64,000 bases of DNA from an uncultured Coriobacteriales bacterium (GTDB lineage Bacteria > Actinomycetota > Coriobacteriia > Coriobacteriales > UMGS124): the NCBI GenBank assembly GCA_902464015.1, contig CABQHM010000001.1, positions 1 through 64,000 on the forward strand. Reading direction: 5' to 3'. The notes below the pieces were generated by a model. It saw nothing but the letters and a program-made list of their open reading frames with translations, did no database searches and had not been told where the DNA came from. Of the stretch, positions 37,920 to 47,418 are shown piece by piece; positions within the stretch are counted from its first letter, which is position 1; each line of letters starts with the position of its first letter. The translations under genes were made by a program, and so were the position numbers.

Positions 37920-40856
37920 ATGGCCGATACGTCCAACCAAACCGCGCGCAACCTTCATGTGGGCGACGTGCTGCACGGTTTTCGGGTCGAACGCATAGAG
38001 GACTTGCCCGAAATCGACGGCCGAGCCGTGGTGATGCGCCACGATCAGACCGGCACGCCGCTCATGTGGCTTGCAAACGAAGATGAGAACAAGTCGTTTT
38101 CCGTCACGTTCAAGACGCCGCCCGTCGACAACACGGGCGTCTTTCACATCCTAGAGCACTCCGTTTTGTGCGGCAGCGACCAGTATCCGGTAAAGGAGCC
38201 GTTCGTCAACCTGCTCAAAACCTCGATGCAGACGTTCCTCAACGCGCTCACGTTCTCCGACAAGACGATGTACCCGGTCGCAAGCACCAACGAGCGCGAC
38301 CTCATGAACTTGATGAGCGTCTATCTCGACGCCGTGCTCTTCCCCCAGCTCTACCACAAGCGTGCGATTTTCGAACAGGAAGGCTGGCACTACGAAGTGG
38401 AGGGCGAAGGCGCGGACAGGCACCTCGTGACCAATGGCGTTGTGCTCAACGAGATGCGCGGGGCCATGTCCGACCCGGACGAGGTCGCCCTGGCAGGCCT
38501 CAACGCGGCGCTGTTCCCCGACACCGCCTACGGATACGAATCCGGCGGCAACCCCGCGGCCATCCCCAACCTCACCTATGAGTCGTACCTGGACACCCAC
38601 GCGCGCCATTACAACATGGCAAACGCCCGCATCGTACTGTACGGCGACATCGCTCTCATGCCCGAGCTCGAGCTCATCGCAAGCTTCATCGACAAGGAGC
38701 GTCAGAGCGGACGCGCGGCCGGTTCTGCAAACCCCCTGGAACTCCAGGCACCCGTCATACGTCTCGACGTGCATAAGGAGATGCAGACGAGCCCCGACAA
38801 CGCCTGCGTCACGGAAGGATTCGTCATCGGAACGTTCCGCGACCGCACGCGCGTCCTGGCCTGCGAGATTCTGTGCGACGCCCTCATGGGCAGCAACGAG
38901 GCCCCGCTCAAGCGCGCGATTCTCGAATCGGACTTGGGCTGCGACGTGGACTGCTTCGTGTACGACGGCCTGCTGCAGCCGTATGTGGTCATCGAGCTGC
39001 GCGGCGCACGCCCCGGGGCGGCAGGCGAGCTCACCGAGCTGCTGAAGACCGAGTTTTCCCGCATGGCACGCGAGGGCGTGCCGCGCGCAGAGCTCTCGGC
39101 GGCACTCGACGCCGCCGACTTCAGCCTGCGCGAGCGTGACTCGGGCATGGCCGACGGCGTGGCGCTGGCCATCAACGCCATGTGCGGCTGGCTGTACGAC
39201 GACGAGATGCCCTGCGATTACTTGCGCTACGAAGACTCGATGCGCACGCTGCGCGAGGGCCTCACCACGACGTTCTGGGAAGACACCGTGCGCGACATCT
39301 TTGTCGACACGAATCACCACGGCCGCTGCGAGCTTATCGCCCTCGAAGAAGATGAGCGCGAGGCGGAACAAGACCAGGCCGATACAGCCGAGCAGGTATC
39401 GCCCCAGCAACTCGACGATGTCGAGCGTGCGGCCAACGAGTTGCATCGCATCCAAGACGAGCCCGACTCCCCCGAGGCGCTTGCCACCCTGCCACGCCTG
39501 CACTTGTGCGATGTGGGGCAGGGCCCGGCGGAGACGCCCCTCGTTTTGGCCCAAGACACTCCGCTGCCGTGCGCCCATTACGACCTGGACACGCGCCGCA
39601 TCGATTACACCTATCATTACTTCCCCCTCGACGACCTCGCCTGGGACGAGCTCTGCTATGTGACGCTTGCCTGCAGTCTGCTCGGCAAGATGGCCACAAC
39701 CAGCCACAGCGCCGCAGAGCTTGACCTGCTTGTGGAGAGCCGCCTGGGACGCCTTGGGTTCTCCACCCATGTGACGCGCCGCGAGGACACGGGACAGCCC
39801 TGTGCCTGGCTTGTCGTGGGGGCCTGCGCCCTTTCGGAAAACGTCATCGACCTGGCCGAGCTGCCCGCGCATGTGTGGTCGCAAACCGTCTTTGATGACA
39901 CCGAGCGCATCCGCACGGTCCTTACGCAGCAAAAGCTCGATGCCGAGCAGGCCTTTGCGAACTCCGGCCACTCATACGCCCTGGCACGCGCCATGAGCTA
40001 CACCGATGACAAAAAGAGACTGGGCCAGCACTTTGGCGGAGTCGATTACTACCGTTTCGTCTGCGAGCTGCTCAAAGACTGGACGGAGGTTTCTCGCGAC
40101 CTTCCGGCCAAACTCACCGATGTCTGCAAGCGCACGTTCAAGCGTGGGAACGACTATCACAGCTTCACCGGCCCCAAGTGCGACCTCGCCGCTTACTGGG
40201 ACAAGGCGGGCACCTTTGGCCTGGAGGAAGCAAAGGCCCAGCAGACGCGCCTCGTCATTCCCCCCGCTGCGCTCGTCAACGAGGCATTCGTTGTTCCCAC
40301 TGACGTGTGCTTCGTCTCCAAGGCCCTTTGCGGCCCCCTTTCTGGCAACACATTCTCCGGCGCATGGAACGTGGCGCAAAAAGCCATCAACTACGAGTAT
40401 CTCTGGAACGAGATTCGCGTGAAGGGCGGCGCCTACGGCTGCGGCATCAAGCCTGACATCGACGGCGAGGTGGGCTTCTATACCTTCCGCGACCCCAATC
40501 TCGACGACTCTCTTGCTCGCATGGACGCCTGTGCCTCCTGGATTGAGAGCTACGAACCCACTGAGGAGGACTTGGAGGGCTACATCGTGAGCACCCTTGC
40601 GGCCCACGACTCTCCCAAAAAGCCCTACCAGGTGGCGCGCAGGCAAGACGGCCTTTACCTTGCCCGCCGTGACCCCCTCTGGAGAGAGCGTTTGCGCAAC
40701 GAGGAACTCGCAACAACCCCGCAGGCGCTGCGCGACCTTGCCCAGGCCCTGCACGGCGTCGCCGAGCAAGGTCGCATCTGTGTCTTCGGCAGCCGCGACA
40801 TCATCGCAAAGGCGTCTGCGGACCTCACAGTCGTGGACCTGATTTCCAAGCAGTAA
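37920..40856 (+). CDS. M16C-family zinc metallopeptidase (presequence-protease type)
   Basis: A 978-residue, two-halved peptidase like PreP and bacterial M16C insulinase-like enzymes, which degrade oligopeptides inside a closed chamber. The inverted zinc motif H76-x2-E79-H80 (HILEH) is followed by the third ligand in NEMRGAM near residue 180. The C-terminal inactive half includes the YLWNEIRVKGGAYG signature of the family. No signal peptide is seen, so it is likely cytoplasmic. An AAAGG site precedes the ATG. It is divergent from the DUF47 gene, and pitA follows 116 bp downstream. Confidence 0.92.
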   Translation: MADTSNQTARNLHVGDVLHGFRVERIEDLPEIDGRAVVMRHDQTGTPLMWLANEDENKSFSVTFKTPPVDNTGVFHILEHSVLCGSDQYPVKEPFVNLLKTSMQTFLNALTFSDKTMYPVASTNERDLMNLMSVYLDAVLFPQLYHKRAIFEQEGWHYEVEGEGADRHLVTNGVVLNEMRGAMSDPDEVALAGLNAALFPDTAYGYESGGNPAAIPNLTYESYLDTHARHYNMANARIVLYGDIALMPELELIASFIDKERQSGRAAGSANPLELQAPVIRLDVHKEMQTSPDNACVTEGFVIGTFRDRTRVLACEILCDALMGSNEAPLKRAILESDLGCDVDCFVYDGLLQPYVVIELRGARPGAAGELTELLKTEFSRMAREGVPRAELSAALDAADFSLRERDSGMADGVALAINAMCGWLYDDEMPCDYLRYEDSMRTLREGLTTTFWEDTVRDIFVDTNHHGRCELIALEEDEREAEQDQADTAEQVSPQQLDDVERAANELHRIQDEPDSPEALATLPRLHLCDVGQGPAETPLVLAQDTPLPCAHYDLDTRRIDYTYHYFPLDDLAWDELCYVTLACSLLGKMATTSHSAAELDLLVESRLGRLGFSTHVTRREDTGQPCAWLVVGACALSENVIDLAELPAHVWSQTVFDDTERIRTVLTQQKLDAEQAFANSGHSYALARAMSYTDDKKRLGQHFGGVDYYRFVCELLKDWTEVSRDLPAKLTDVCKRTFKRGNDYHSFTGPKCDLAAYWDKAGTFGLEEAKAQQTRLVIPPAALVNEAFVVPTDVCFVSKALCGPLSGNTFSGAWNVAQKAINYEYLWNEIRVKGGAYGCGIKPDIDGEVGFYTFRDPNLDDSLARMDACASWIESYEPTEEDLEGYIVSTLAAHDSPKKPYQVARRQDGLYLARRDPLWRERLRNEELATTPQALRDLAQALHGVAEQGRICVFGSRDIIAKASADLTVVDLISKQ

Positions 40857-40909
40857 ATCGACCTCTTGTGGCTTTGACCCGCTTGAGGGCCACTGGGGGC
40901 AAGCCATGC

Positions 40910-40918
40910 TGCTATATT
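40910..40918 (+). promoter_or_regulatory. Extended -10 promoter for pitA
   Basis: TGC followed by TATATT (40913-40918), an extended -10, about 55 bp upstream of the pitA start and just after the peptidase stop. No good -35. Confidence 0.4.
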
Positions 40919-40972
40919 AGTTTTCTGACTTTTGACGTATTATTGGCCGATTCTTTACAAAGTTGGGGACCG

Positions 40973-42022
40973 ATGGCACTCACCCTTTCCGCTTTCATCG
41001 AACAGGCTGCTACGTATCCTGTTCTGTGGCTCATCGTTGCACTCGTTATCGCCGTTACCGTCATCTCGGGCGCAACCGACGCACCCAATGCCATCGCAAC
41101 CGCGGTTTCCACGCGGTGCCTGCGCCCCGGCACAGCCATCGCGCTCGCATCGGTCTTCAACTTCGTGGGCCTTCTCGGCATGACCTACATCTCCACTGCC
41201 GTGGCCCACACCATGTTCGGCATGGTCGATTTCTCGGGAAACACCCATGCGGCGCTTCTCGCCTTGGTGGCCGCCATGATAGGAGCCATCGTCTGGGGCG
41301 TGTTCTGTTGGCTCATGGGCATCCCGGCCTCGAAGTCCCACTCGCTTATCGCCGGCATCACAGGCGGCGCCATCGCACTCAACGGCTGGGCCGGCGTCGT
41401 TCCCAGTGAGTGGGCCAAGGTCATCTACGGCATGGTTTTCTCCCTGGGAGCCGGCTTCATCCTTGGCTGCCTGCTCATGAAGTTCATCAACTTTGCGTGT
41501 CGCAACGCCAACCGTCGCAGCGCAAACCGCTTCTTCATGGCCGTTCAGGATGTGTGTGCCGTGGCGCTCTCGTTCCTGCACGGTGCCCAGGACGGCCAGA
41601 AGTTCATGTCCATCGCCCTTCTGGGTATCGCGCTCTCCTTCGGTTCCTCTGAGCCGAGCGCCGACGGCTTCCCGCTATGGCTCATGATCGTGTGCTCGCT
41701 AGCCATCTCCCTGGGCACGGCCGTAGGCGGCAAGCGCATCATCAAGTCTGTTGCCATGGACATGGTCAAGCTTGAGGTTCCCCAGGGCGTTGCCGCGAGC
41801 CTCTCGACCAGCATTACCCTGCTTATCGCCTCGCTCACAGGCATGCCGGTTTCCACCTCGCACGCCAACACGTCTTCCATCATGGGCGTGGGCTTCATCA
41901 AGAACCCCCACAAGGTGAAGTGGGACATTGCCAAGCACATGGTCGTAGCCTGGGTGCTCACCTTCCCCTGCTGCGGTCTCATCGGCTTTGCCCTGGCCAA
42001 ACTGTTCATGACTATCTTCTAG
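40973..42022 (+). CDS. pitA: Inorganic phosphate transporter, Pit family
   Basis: Low-affinity phosphate symporter of the membrane. The family signatures GATDAPNAIATAVSTRCL near the N-terminus and the repeated GMPVSTSHANTSSIMG near the C-terminus are both present, with about ten membrane helices in 349 residues. The start at 40973 has GGGGA just upstream; an earlier in-frame ATG lacks one. Its usual DUF47 partner is on the other strand at 37131-37766. Confidence 0.94.
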   Translation: MALTLSAFIEQAATYPVLWLIVALVIAVTVISGATDAPNAIATAVSTRCLRPGTAIALASVFNFVGLLGMTYISTAVAHTMFGMVDFSGNTHAALLALVAAMIGAIVWGVFCWLMGIPASKSHSLIAGITGGAIALNGWAGVVPSEWAKVIYGMVFSLGAGFILGCLLMKFINFACRNANRRSANRFFMAVQDVCAVALSFLHGAQDGQKFMSIALLGIALSFGSSEPSADGFPLWLMIVCSLAISLGTAVGGKRIIKSVAMDMVKLEVPQGVAASLSTSITLLIASLTGMPVSTSHANTSSIMGVGFIKNPHKVKWDIAKHMVVAWVLTFPCCGLIGFALAKLFMTIF

Positions 42023-42062
42023 GTCCGCCATTCGATATCACGCGGCGCACCAACAAACACCA

Positions 42063-42106
42063 ACGGGCCGGGCTTGCCTCATCGCATGCCCGGCCCGTCT
42101 TGTTTT
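42063..42106 (+). terminator. Intrinsic terminator of pitA
   Basis: A perfect 11-bp stem (42063-42073/42088-42098) and 14-nt loop, followed by CTTGTTTT on the plus strand. Confidence 0.92.
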
Positions 42107-42114
42107 CTGACGCT

Positions 42115-42146
42115 AAAAAGGGGCCCGGGATGAATCCCTGAGCCCC
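42115..42146 (-). terminator. Intrinsic terminator of dapL
   Basis: On the minus strand AGGGGC and GGGA pair with TCCC and GCCCCT across a small internal loop; five T follow (42115-42119). Confidence 0.85.
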
Positions 42147-42177
42147 TTGTCAACCACTTGTTGCTACGACCGTGTTC

Positions 42178-43377
42178 TTACGCCAGGCCCTCAGCATTGA
42201 GAACCGTCGCGATGCGCTCCATGGCCTCCTTGCAGTCGGCCGTGCTACCGAAAGCGGAAAGACGGAAGTATCCCTCGCCAGCAGGACCAAAGCCAACGCC
42301 AGGCGTACCTACTACCTGGGCCTTCTCAAGCAGGAAGTCAAAGAAGTCCCAGGAGCTCATCTGATTGGGGCACTCGAGCCAGATATAGGGAGAGTTCTTG
42401 CCGCCGGTGTAGCGGATGCCGAGCTTGTCGAGACCCTCGGCAATCGTGCGGGCGTTGGAGAGGTAGATGTCCACCTGCTCGGCCGTTTCCTTCAGGCCCA
42501 CAGGGGAAAGCGCCGTCTGGGCGGCACGCTGCACAATGTAAGGCACGCCATTGAACTTCGTGTTCTGGCGGCGGCGCCACAAAGCGTTGAGGTTACCGTC
42601 GGCAACCTCAAGATCGGTAGGAACGATGGTGAAGCCGCAACGCACGCCGGTGAAGCCGGCACGCTTGGAGAACGAAGAAATCTCAACCGCACACTTGCGC
42701 GAGCCTTCAATCTCAAAAATCGTATGCGGAACACCCGGCTCACGAATGAAGCTCTCATACGCGGAATCGAAAATGATGAGAGCCTTGTTTGCAAGCGCGT
42801 AATCGACCCATGCCTTGAGGCCGTCTGCGTCATAAGTGGCACCCGTGGGGTTGTTCGGCGAGCAAATGTAGATGACGTCGGCATGCACGTCGCTGTCGGG
42901 ACGGGGAAGGAATCCACCCTCGACGTCGCTGCTGGCAAACAGGATATGGTTTGCCGCCATAACGTTGGTATCGACGTAAGCCGGATACACAGGGTCAGGA
43001 ATGAGCACGTTCGAGCCGGGTTCGATGATATCGAGGAAGTTGCCCAGGTCGCTCTTGGCGCCGTCGGACACGAAGACCTCGTCGAGGCCGACCTCGACAC
43101 CCAGGCCGTGATAGAAGTCCTTTACCGCCTGACGGACAAACTCATAGCCCTCGGCGTCGTCGCAGTACCCGCGGAACGTCTCGGCAACGCTCATCTCATC
43201 CACCGCTTTGTGCATGGCCTCAACGATGCAGGGGGCGAGGGGCAGCGTCACATCTCCGATACCGAGTCGAATAACACGCTCTTCGGGGTGAGCCTGCTTG
43301 TAGGCGGCAACCTTCTTTGCAACGGTGGAAAACAAATAGCTCTGCTCGAGCTTGCTAAACGACGGGTTGGTCTTCAA
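42178..43377 (-). CDS. dapL: LL-diaminopimelate aminotransferase
   Basis: PLP enzyme converting tetrahydrodipicolinate directly to LL-diaminopimelate for lysine and peptidoglycan. The family motifs are present: PDPVYPAYVD, CSPNNPTGA, and the PLP-lysine SSFSKRAGFTGVRCGF. At 399 residues it matches DapL. The start is TTG at 43375-43377, with GGAGA seven bases upstream (MKTNPSFSKLEQ...); the longer in-frame version would start without such a site. It follows truA with a palindrome in the gap and is the last gene of the super-cluster. Confidence 0.95.
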   Translation of the reverse strand: MKTNPSFSKLEQSYLFSTVAKKVAAYKQAHPEERVIRLGIGDVTLPLAPCIVEAMHKAVDEMSVAETFRGYCDDAEGYEFVRQAVKDFYHGLGVEVGLDEVFVSDGAKSDLGNFLDIIEPGSNVLIPDPVYPAYVDTNVMAANHILFASSDVEGGFLPRPDSDVHADVIYICSPNNPTGATYDADGLKAWVDYALANKALIIFDSAYESFIREPGVPHTIFEIEGSRKCAVEISSFSKRAGFTGVRCGFTIVPTDLEVADGNLNALWRRRQNTKFNGVPYIVQRAAQTALSPVGLKETAEQVDIYLSNARTIAEGLDKLGIRYTGGKNSPYIWLECPNQMSSWDFFDFLLEKAQVVGTPGVGFGPAGEGYFRLSAFGSTADCKEAMERIATVLNAEGLA

Positions 43378-43395
43378 GGCATGTCTCCAATCTGG

Positions 43396-43409
43396 ATGCA
43401 TCGATGCAT
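43396..43409. repeat. 14-bp perfect palindrome upstream of dapL
   Basis: ATGCATCGATGCAT lies 19 to 32 bases upstream of the dapL start codon, in the short gap after truA. It could be an operator or just chance. Confidence 0.35.
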
Positions 43410-43427
43410 ATCGAAAGCGATGATACG

Positions 43428-44270
43428 TTACCAAGGTTTCAAAACGTCGTCAGGATATTGAACGTCCCAAAACGTCAGGCCACAAGCCGGTGCACAGGGC
43501 CCGGCGGCAGAGCGATCACATGCAGCCAACGCCTGGCTTACCCACTCAACAGGCCTTCTTCCTAGGCCGACCTCCACAAGGGTTCCCACAACGGAGCGGA
43601 CCATGGAGTGAAGGAACGCGTTGCCCACAATGTCAAAAACGAGCGTCTCTTCCCCAAGCACAACCTCAGGCTCAAAGAACGCCGACATCACATAACGACA
43701 CGTCGGCTTGTCTATGGCGCTCTGGGCCTTGCAGAAGCTCTTGAAGTCATGTTCGCCAATCAGGCAGCGTGCCGCCTCGTTCATGGCATTGGCATCGAGC
43801 GCATGGGGCTGAGCGGTACGAATCCACCAGCTCCAGTTGGCACAAAAAAGCGGACCGACAGGGCCCGAACAGAGATGATACCGATATCGACGGGCACGGG
43901 CGTCAAATCGTGCAGAGAAGCCCGATGGGGCGCGATACAGCTCATACACGCGGATGTCCGGCGGAAGAACCGCTCCAAGCGAGCGCAGCAGGCGCTGGGA
44001 GGTGCGCTGCTCAAACTCCTCGGCTCCAAACGGCAGGCTCACGTATTGTGCGCGGGCATGAACCCCCGCATCCGTCCTGCCTGCACACGTCAGCTCAACA
44101 TCGCGGCGCAGCACCGTGCGCAGCGCCTGTCGCAACTCGCCTGCCACCGTCTTGACATGAGGCTGCTTCTCCTGCTGCGCAAAACCAGCGTAGGAGGTCC
44201 CGTCGTAACCCACACGCAGCACGAGGGTCTCGTTGCCGCTATCCAAGGTCGTCTGGTTTTCCGCTTCCAC
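43428..44270 (-). CDS. truA: tRNA pseudouridine(38-40) synthase
   Basis: Modifies U38-U40 of the anticodon stem. The catalytic Asp67 lies in AGRTDAGVHA; RARRYRYHL and the C-terminal FLHSMVRSVVGTLVEVG segment are conserved. It is 280 residues long and lies downstream of ecfT, an order conserved in Firmicutes and actinobacteria. Confidence 0.96.
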   Translation of the reverse strand: MEAENQTTLDSGNETLVLRVGYDGTSYAGFAQQEKQPHVKTVAGELRQALRTVLRRDVELTCAGRTDAGVHARAQYVSLPFGAEEFEQRTSQRLLRSLGAVLPPDIRVYELYRAPSGFSARFDARARRYRYHLCSGPVGPLFCANWSWWIRTAQPHALDANAMNEAARCLIGEHDFKSFCKAQSAIDKPTCRYVMSAFFEPEVVLGEETLVFDIVGNAFLHSMVRSVVGTLVEVGLGRRPVEWVSQALAACDRSAAGPCAPACGLTFWDVQYPDDVLKPW

Positions 44271-44340
44271 GCAGAGACACTCCCCTTCTCAATCTCATTC
44301 GGACACGCGCCGTATCGGGTGGCGCACCAACAATGCGCGG

Positions 44341-45297
44341 CTAGCAGAAAACCGCCAAGCCAACGGCAGCCATCACACCCACACCAGCAACAAGCCAATC
44401 CAAGGCGCTCATGGCATGGGCATGCAACTCAACGCGGTTCACACCCGTAAAGCCTTTCACGCTCAATGAGAACGCGAAATCATCAGCATAGCGGAACATG
44501 GCGACGCATAGCGGCACCATAAGCGGGACATAGGAAAGAACCTTTCGCACCGGGTTGCGCGAAAGGCCAATAGCCGCACCGCGCGCGTTCTGTGCCATTC
44601 GGATTGTAGCGAGTTTCTCACACGCAAGAGGGATGCACCGCAGCGCGAGCCCCAACATAACCGCGATATCGCCAGCCGGAAAACCAACCTTGCCCAACGG
44701 CTTCAAAAGCCCCGTAAGGGCCTCGCTCATTTGAGCTGTCGTGCACGCGCACGTCAAGACAAGCGAGAAGACCACGATAGACATGAGGCGGGTGCAGGTA
44801 AACGCTCCTCGCGCGAGGCCCGTCCACGAGATGCCGGCGGCTCCCACAATCGCAACGTCACCCGTTCCATCAAATACAAGGGCGGCCGAGATGACAATCA
44901 GTGCGTAAAGCACCCCAAGCAAGGCAAGGCTGCGGCCAAGCAGGGCAAGGCTTCCGCCCAATCGCACATACAGAACCAGGGCCACAAGCCACAGAAGCGC
45001 CAAGGTCAAAGGGGATGAAACCGTCAGGGCGCAGACAGAAAAGGCGCACGTCAACACGAACCAAACTCGTGCATCGAGCGAGAAAGCAGCAAGGGCGGGC
45101 ATGGGAGCAGGGGTTTTCTTGGCATCGGTGCCGCCTACGAATGTCGGATTGGCGGGACCGGCTTGTCCTTGCATAGATGCAGGAGTCGAGGCAGAAGGGA
45201 CGGCGTCAACACGGCCTTCAGTTGTGGGGCACGTGTCTGTTTGCGCAATGGAAGGGGCTGACACAGAGGGGTCAGGGACGCGGAATTCCTTACGCAT
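44341..45297 (-). CDS. ecfT: ECF transporter transmembrane component EcfT
   Basis: Energy-coupling factor scaffold of the membrane that joins the ATPases to a substrate-binding S component. About six membrane helices are visible from residue 75 on. One Ala-Arg-Gly coupling motif (QNARGAAIG) is clear; the second is altered (SVKGFTG). The first ~70 residues form a Ser/Thr/Pro/Ala-rich, unusual cytoplasmic extension. The ATG overlaps the ecfA stop by 8 bp. Confidence 0.92.
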   Translation of the reverse strand: MRKEFRVPDPSVSAPSIAQTDTCPTTEGRVDAVPSASTPASMQGQAGPANPTFVGGTDAKKTPAPMPALAAFSLDARVWFVLTCAFSVCALTVSSPLTLALLWLVALVLYVRLGGSLALLGRSLALLGVLYALIVISAALVFDGTGDVAIVGAAGISWTGLARGAFTCTRLMSIVVFSLVLTCACTTAQMSEALTGLLKPLGKVGFPAGDIAVMLGLALRCIPLACEKLATIRMAQNARGAAIGLSRNPVRKVLSYVPLMVPLCVAMFRYADDFAFSLSVKGFTGVNRVELHAHAMSALDWLVAGVGVMAAVGLAVFC

Positions 45298-46825
45298 CGA
45301 CGTTTTCCCTTTCAGCTGCATACATCGCCTGGATACGGCCGTTCTCAAGCACATATGCCTTCTCGGCAAGTCCAAAGAAGGCCTCAGGCTCATGAGTGAC
45401 TGCCAGCACTCCCCTGCCCTGCTTCAAAAGGCATGCAAGGATTGCAAGGAGACTGTGTATACCGGCAGCGTCAAGCCCGACAGTCGGCTCGTCCAAGATA
45501 ACGAATTGGGACTCCATCGCAAACACCCCGGCAAGAGCAACGCGTCTCTTTTGCCCGCCTGACAGACATTGAGGATTGAGAGCGCCAAACGACTCCACAT
45601 CCAAGCCAACGTCGGCAAGTGCATGAGCCGCTACGCGCAAGGCATCGCGACGGCGCAGACCGCAGTTTTGAGGGCCAAAGGCAACATCGTCGATAACTCG
45701 AGCCCGAAAGAGCTGGTCTTCAACACGTTGGAAGGCAAGCCCAACGGAGCCGGGAGTGACGCAGTGCCCATCAAGTGTGGCATGGCCCGAGCAGGGCGCA
45801 AGCAAACCGGCGAGAATGCATGCAAGCGTTGTCTTGCCAGATCCTGAATCGCCCACGAGAAGGGTCAGTTGGGCCGGCTTGATTTCCAAGTCAATATCCC
45901 TCAGCGCAAACGAAGAGGCCGCATCGGAAGAAGCGCCCGACATGATGGATCCGGATTCTTTGACCTGTGGCACATATGAACACTGCTGTGCCCGGAGCAA
46001 AGAGGCGGCCTCACCCCTGGCTGAATTCTCACGACTCAAAGATGTCCAACCCGCATGAGTAAACCTGGTCTCGTAAGACAGGGACTCGCACGTGGCATAA
46101 GGCGTCGTCCGCAGTCCCGTCCTCTCAGAAAACCCTGGTTGCGCCAGAAACTCACCGGGGCTGCCCTGCCAAACGATGCGCCCCGCCTCGAGTGCAATCA
46201 CAGAATCGAAGTCAGAAATCTCATCAAAACGGTGAGAGATTTGGATGAGCGAGGTTTGCGAATCGAAGCTTGCAAGAGCCTGCCGCACACAAGCGCGCGC
46301 GTTCGCATCAAGCATGCTGAACGGCTCATCAAGCAGAAGAACGCGGGGCTTCAACGCCAATGCCGCCGCAATGCACACTCGCTGCTTCTGCCCGCCAGAC
46401 AACGTCGAAAGGCTTCGATACCGAAGATGTTCAATACCGCACGCCTCAAGCGCTTGTGTCACGCGTGCCCTGATATCGTCTGGCTGCATCGCCGTGTTGC
46501 AGAGAGCAAACGCGACTTCGTCTTCCACCGTTGAAGTGACGAAACTCGTATCGGGGTCTTGGCCCACATACGCAAAATCGAAACGAATGGCCGAGGATTT
46601 CACCTCAGCGTTTAAAGGGTCGTCATCGAAAGCAACCGAACCTTCCAGCAAGTCGATTGTCCCCAAAAGGGCACGCAGCAGCGTTGACTTTCCAGAACCG
46701 TTCGGACCGACAAGAGCAATCTTGCCCGCTTGCGGCACCTCAAAGTTCACGTTTGTTAGCTGAAAGGCAGATCCTGGACACGAGGTTATGGGCCTCGTGG
46801 TCAGGGACGCGACTCTCAATGCCAT
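45290..46825 (-). CDS. ecfA: ECF transporter ATPase, two ABC domains fused (EcfA1-EcfA2)
   Basis: 511 residues with two complete ABC domains in one chain. Domain 1: Walker A GPNGSGKST (about 38-46), signature LSGGQKQRV, Walker B LLLDEP. Domain 2: Walker A GDSGSGKTT (about 320), signature CLSGGQKRRV, Walker B VILDEP. Other bacteria have two separate genes here, ecfA1 and ecfA2, so this looks like a fusion. It forms the ECF complex with EcfT; no S component is in the window. Its ATG is only about 20 nt after the rplQ terminator, so readthrough is needed or the terminator is partial. Confidence 0.93.
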   Translation of the reverse strand: MALRVASLTTRPITSCPGSAFQLTNVNFEVPQAGKIALVGPNGSGKSTLLRALLGTIDLLEGSVAFDDDPLNAEVKSSAIRFDFAYVGQDPDTSFVTSTVEDEVAFALCNTAMQPDDIRARVTQALEACGIEHLRYRSLSTLSGGQKQRVCIAAALALKPRVLLLDEPFSMLDANARACVRQALASFDSQTSLIQISHRFDEISDFDSVIALEAGRIVWQGSPGEFLAQPGFSERTGLRTTPYATCESLSYETRFTHAGWTSLSRENSARGEAASLLRAQQCSYVPQVKESGSIMSGASSDAASSFALRDIDLEIKPAQLTLLVGDSGSGKTTLACILAGLLAPCSGHATLDGHCVTPGSVGLAFQRVEDQLFRARVIDDVAFGPQNCGLRRRDALRVAAHALADVGLDVESFGALNPQCLSGGQKRRVALAGVFAMESQFVILDEPTVGLDAAGIHSLLAILACLLKQGRGVLAVTHEPEAFFGLAEKAYVLENGRIQAMYAAERENVDA

Positions 46826-46842
46826 GAACGGCCCTTTCTAAA

Positions 46843-46874
46843 CGAAAAAAGGAGGCCCATAAAGGACCTCCTTT
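46843..46874 (-). terminator. Terminator-like hairpin between rplQ and ecfA
   Basis: Stem 46867-46874/46848-46855 (8 bp), followed on the minus strand by a T6 run that overlaps the stem end (46845-46850). It lies about 35 nt after the rplQ stop. The next gene, ecfA, starts 20 nt later. Confidence 0.85.
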
Positions 46875-46908
46875 CATGCAAGCATATGAAGAGTGAGAAG
46901 CGTTACGC

Positions 46909-47400
46909 TTACTCGGCCTTGGCCTCGGAGGCCTCCTCGGCGGGAGTCTCCTCGACGACCTCAGCAACGGTCTCCTCGGCGGCCACGGGGGCAACCTCGG
47001 CGACAGCAGCCTTCTCGGCCTTCTTCTTGGGCGTGCAGGGCTCGGTGACGAGCTCGATGATAACCATGGGGGCGTTGTCGCCCTTACGGGGCCCAAGCTT
47101 GATGATGCGGGAGAAACCGCAGGTGCGGTCGGCCCACATGCCCTGCTGAACCTTCTCGAAGACCTCGCGCACGATCTCCTTGTCGTTCAGCTTGGCGATG
47201 GCAAGACGACGGCTGTGGAGGTCGCCGCGCTTGGCCCACGTGATGATGCGATCGACGTCGCCGCGGATAGCCTTGGCGCGCGTCTCGGTGGTCTTGATGC
47301 GATCGTTAAGGAAGAGAGAGCAGACCAGGCTACGCTTCATAGCCTTGGTGTGGGAAGCATCAGTTCCCAGCTTCAGCCCGTGCTTCTTGTTGTGCCTCAT
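46909..47400 (-). CDS. rplQ: 50S ribosomal protein L17
   Basis: The usual core ends near residue 120 (MVIIELVTE); a further 43-residue Ala/Glu/Val-rich acidic tail follows, rare outside actinobacteria. It is the last ribosomal gene of the cluster, 18 bp after rpoA, followed by a terminator-like hairpin. Confidence 0.97.
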   Translation of the reverse strand: MRHNKKHGLKLGTDASHTKAMKRSLVCSLFLNDRIKTTETRAKAIRGDVDRIITWAKRGDLHSRRLAIAKLNDKEIVREVFEKVQQGMWADRTCGFSRIIKLGPRKGDNAPMVIIELVTEPCTPKKKAEKAAVAEVAPVAAEETVAEVVEETPAEEASEAKAE

Positions 47401-47418
47401 GCTAGTGATCTCCCGATC

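Noticed and set aside
37767..38147. N-terminal extension of the DUF47 protein to 338 residues
   Set aside because: The extension overlaps the divergent M16C gene and does not resemble the family; MPKKHKF has the ribosome binding site.
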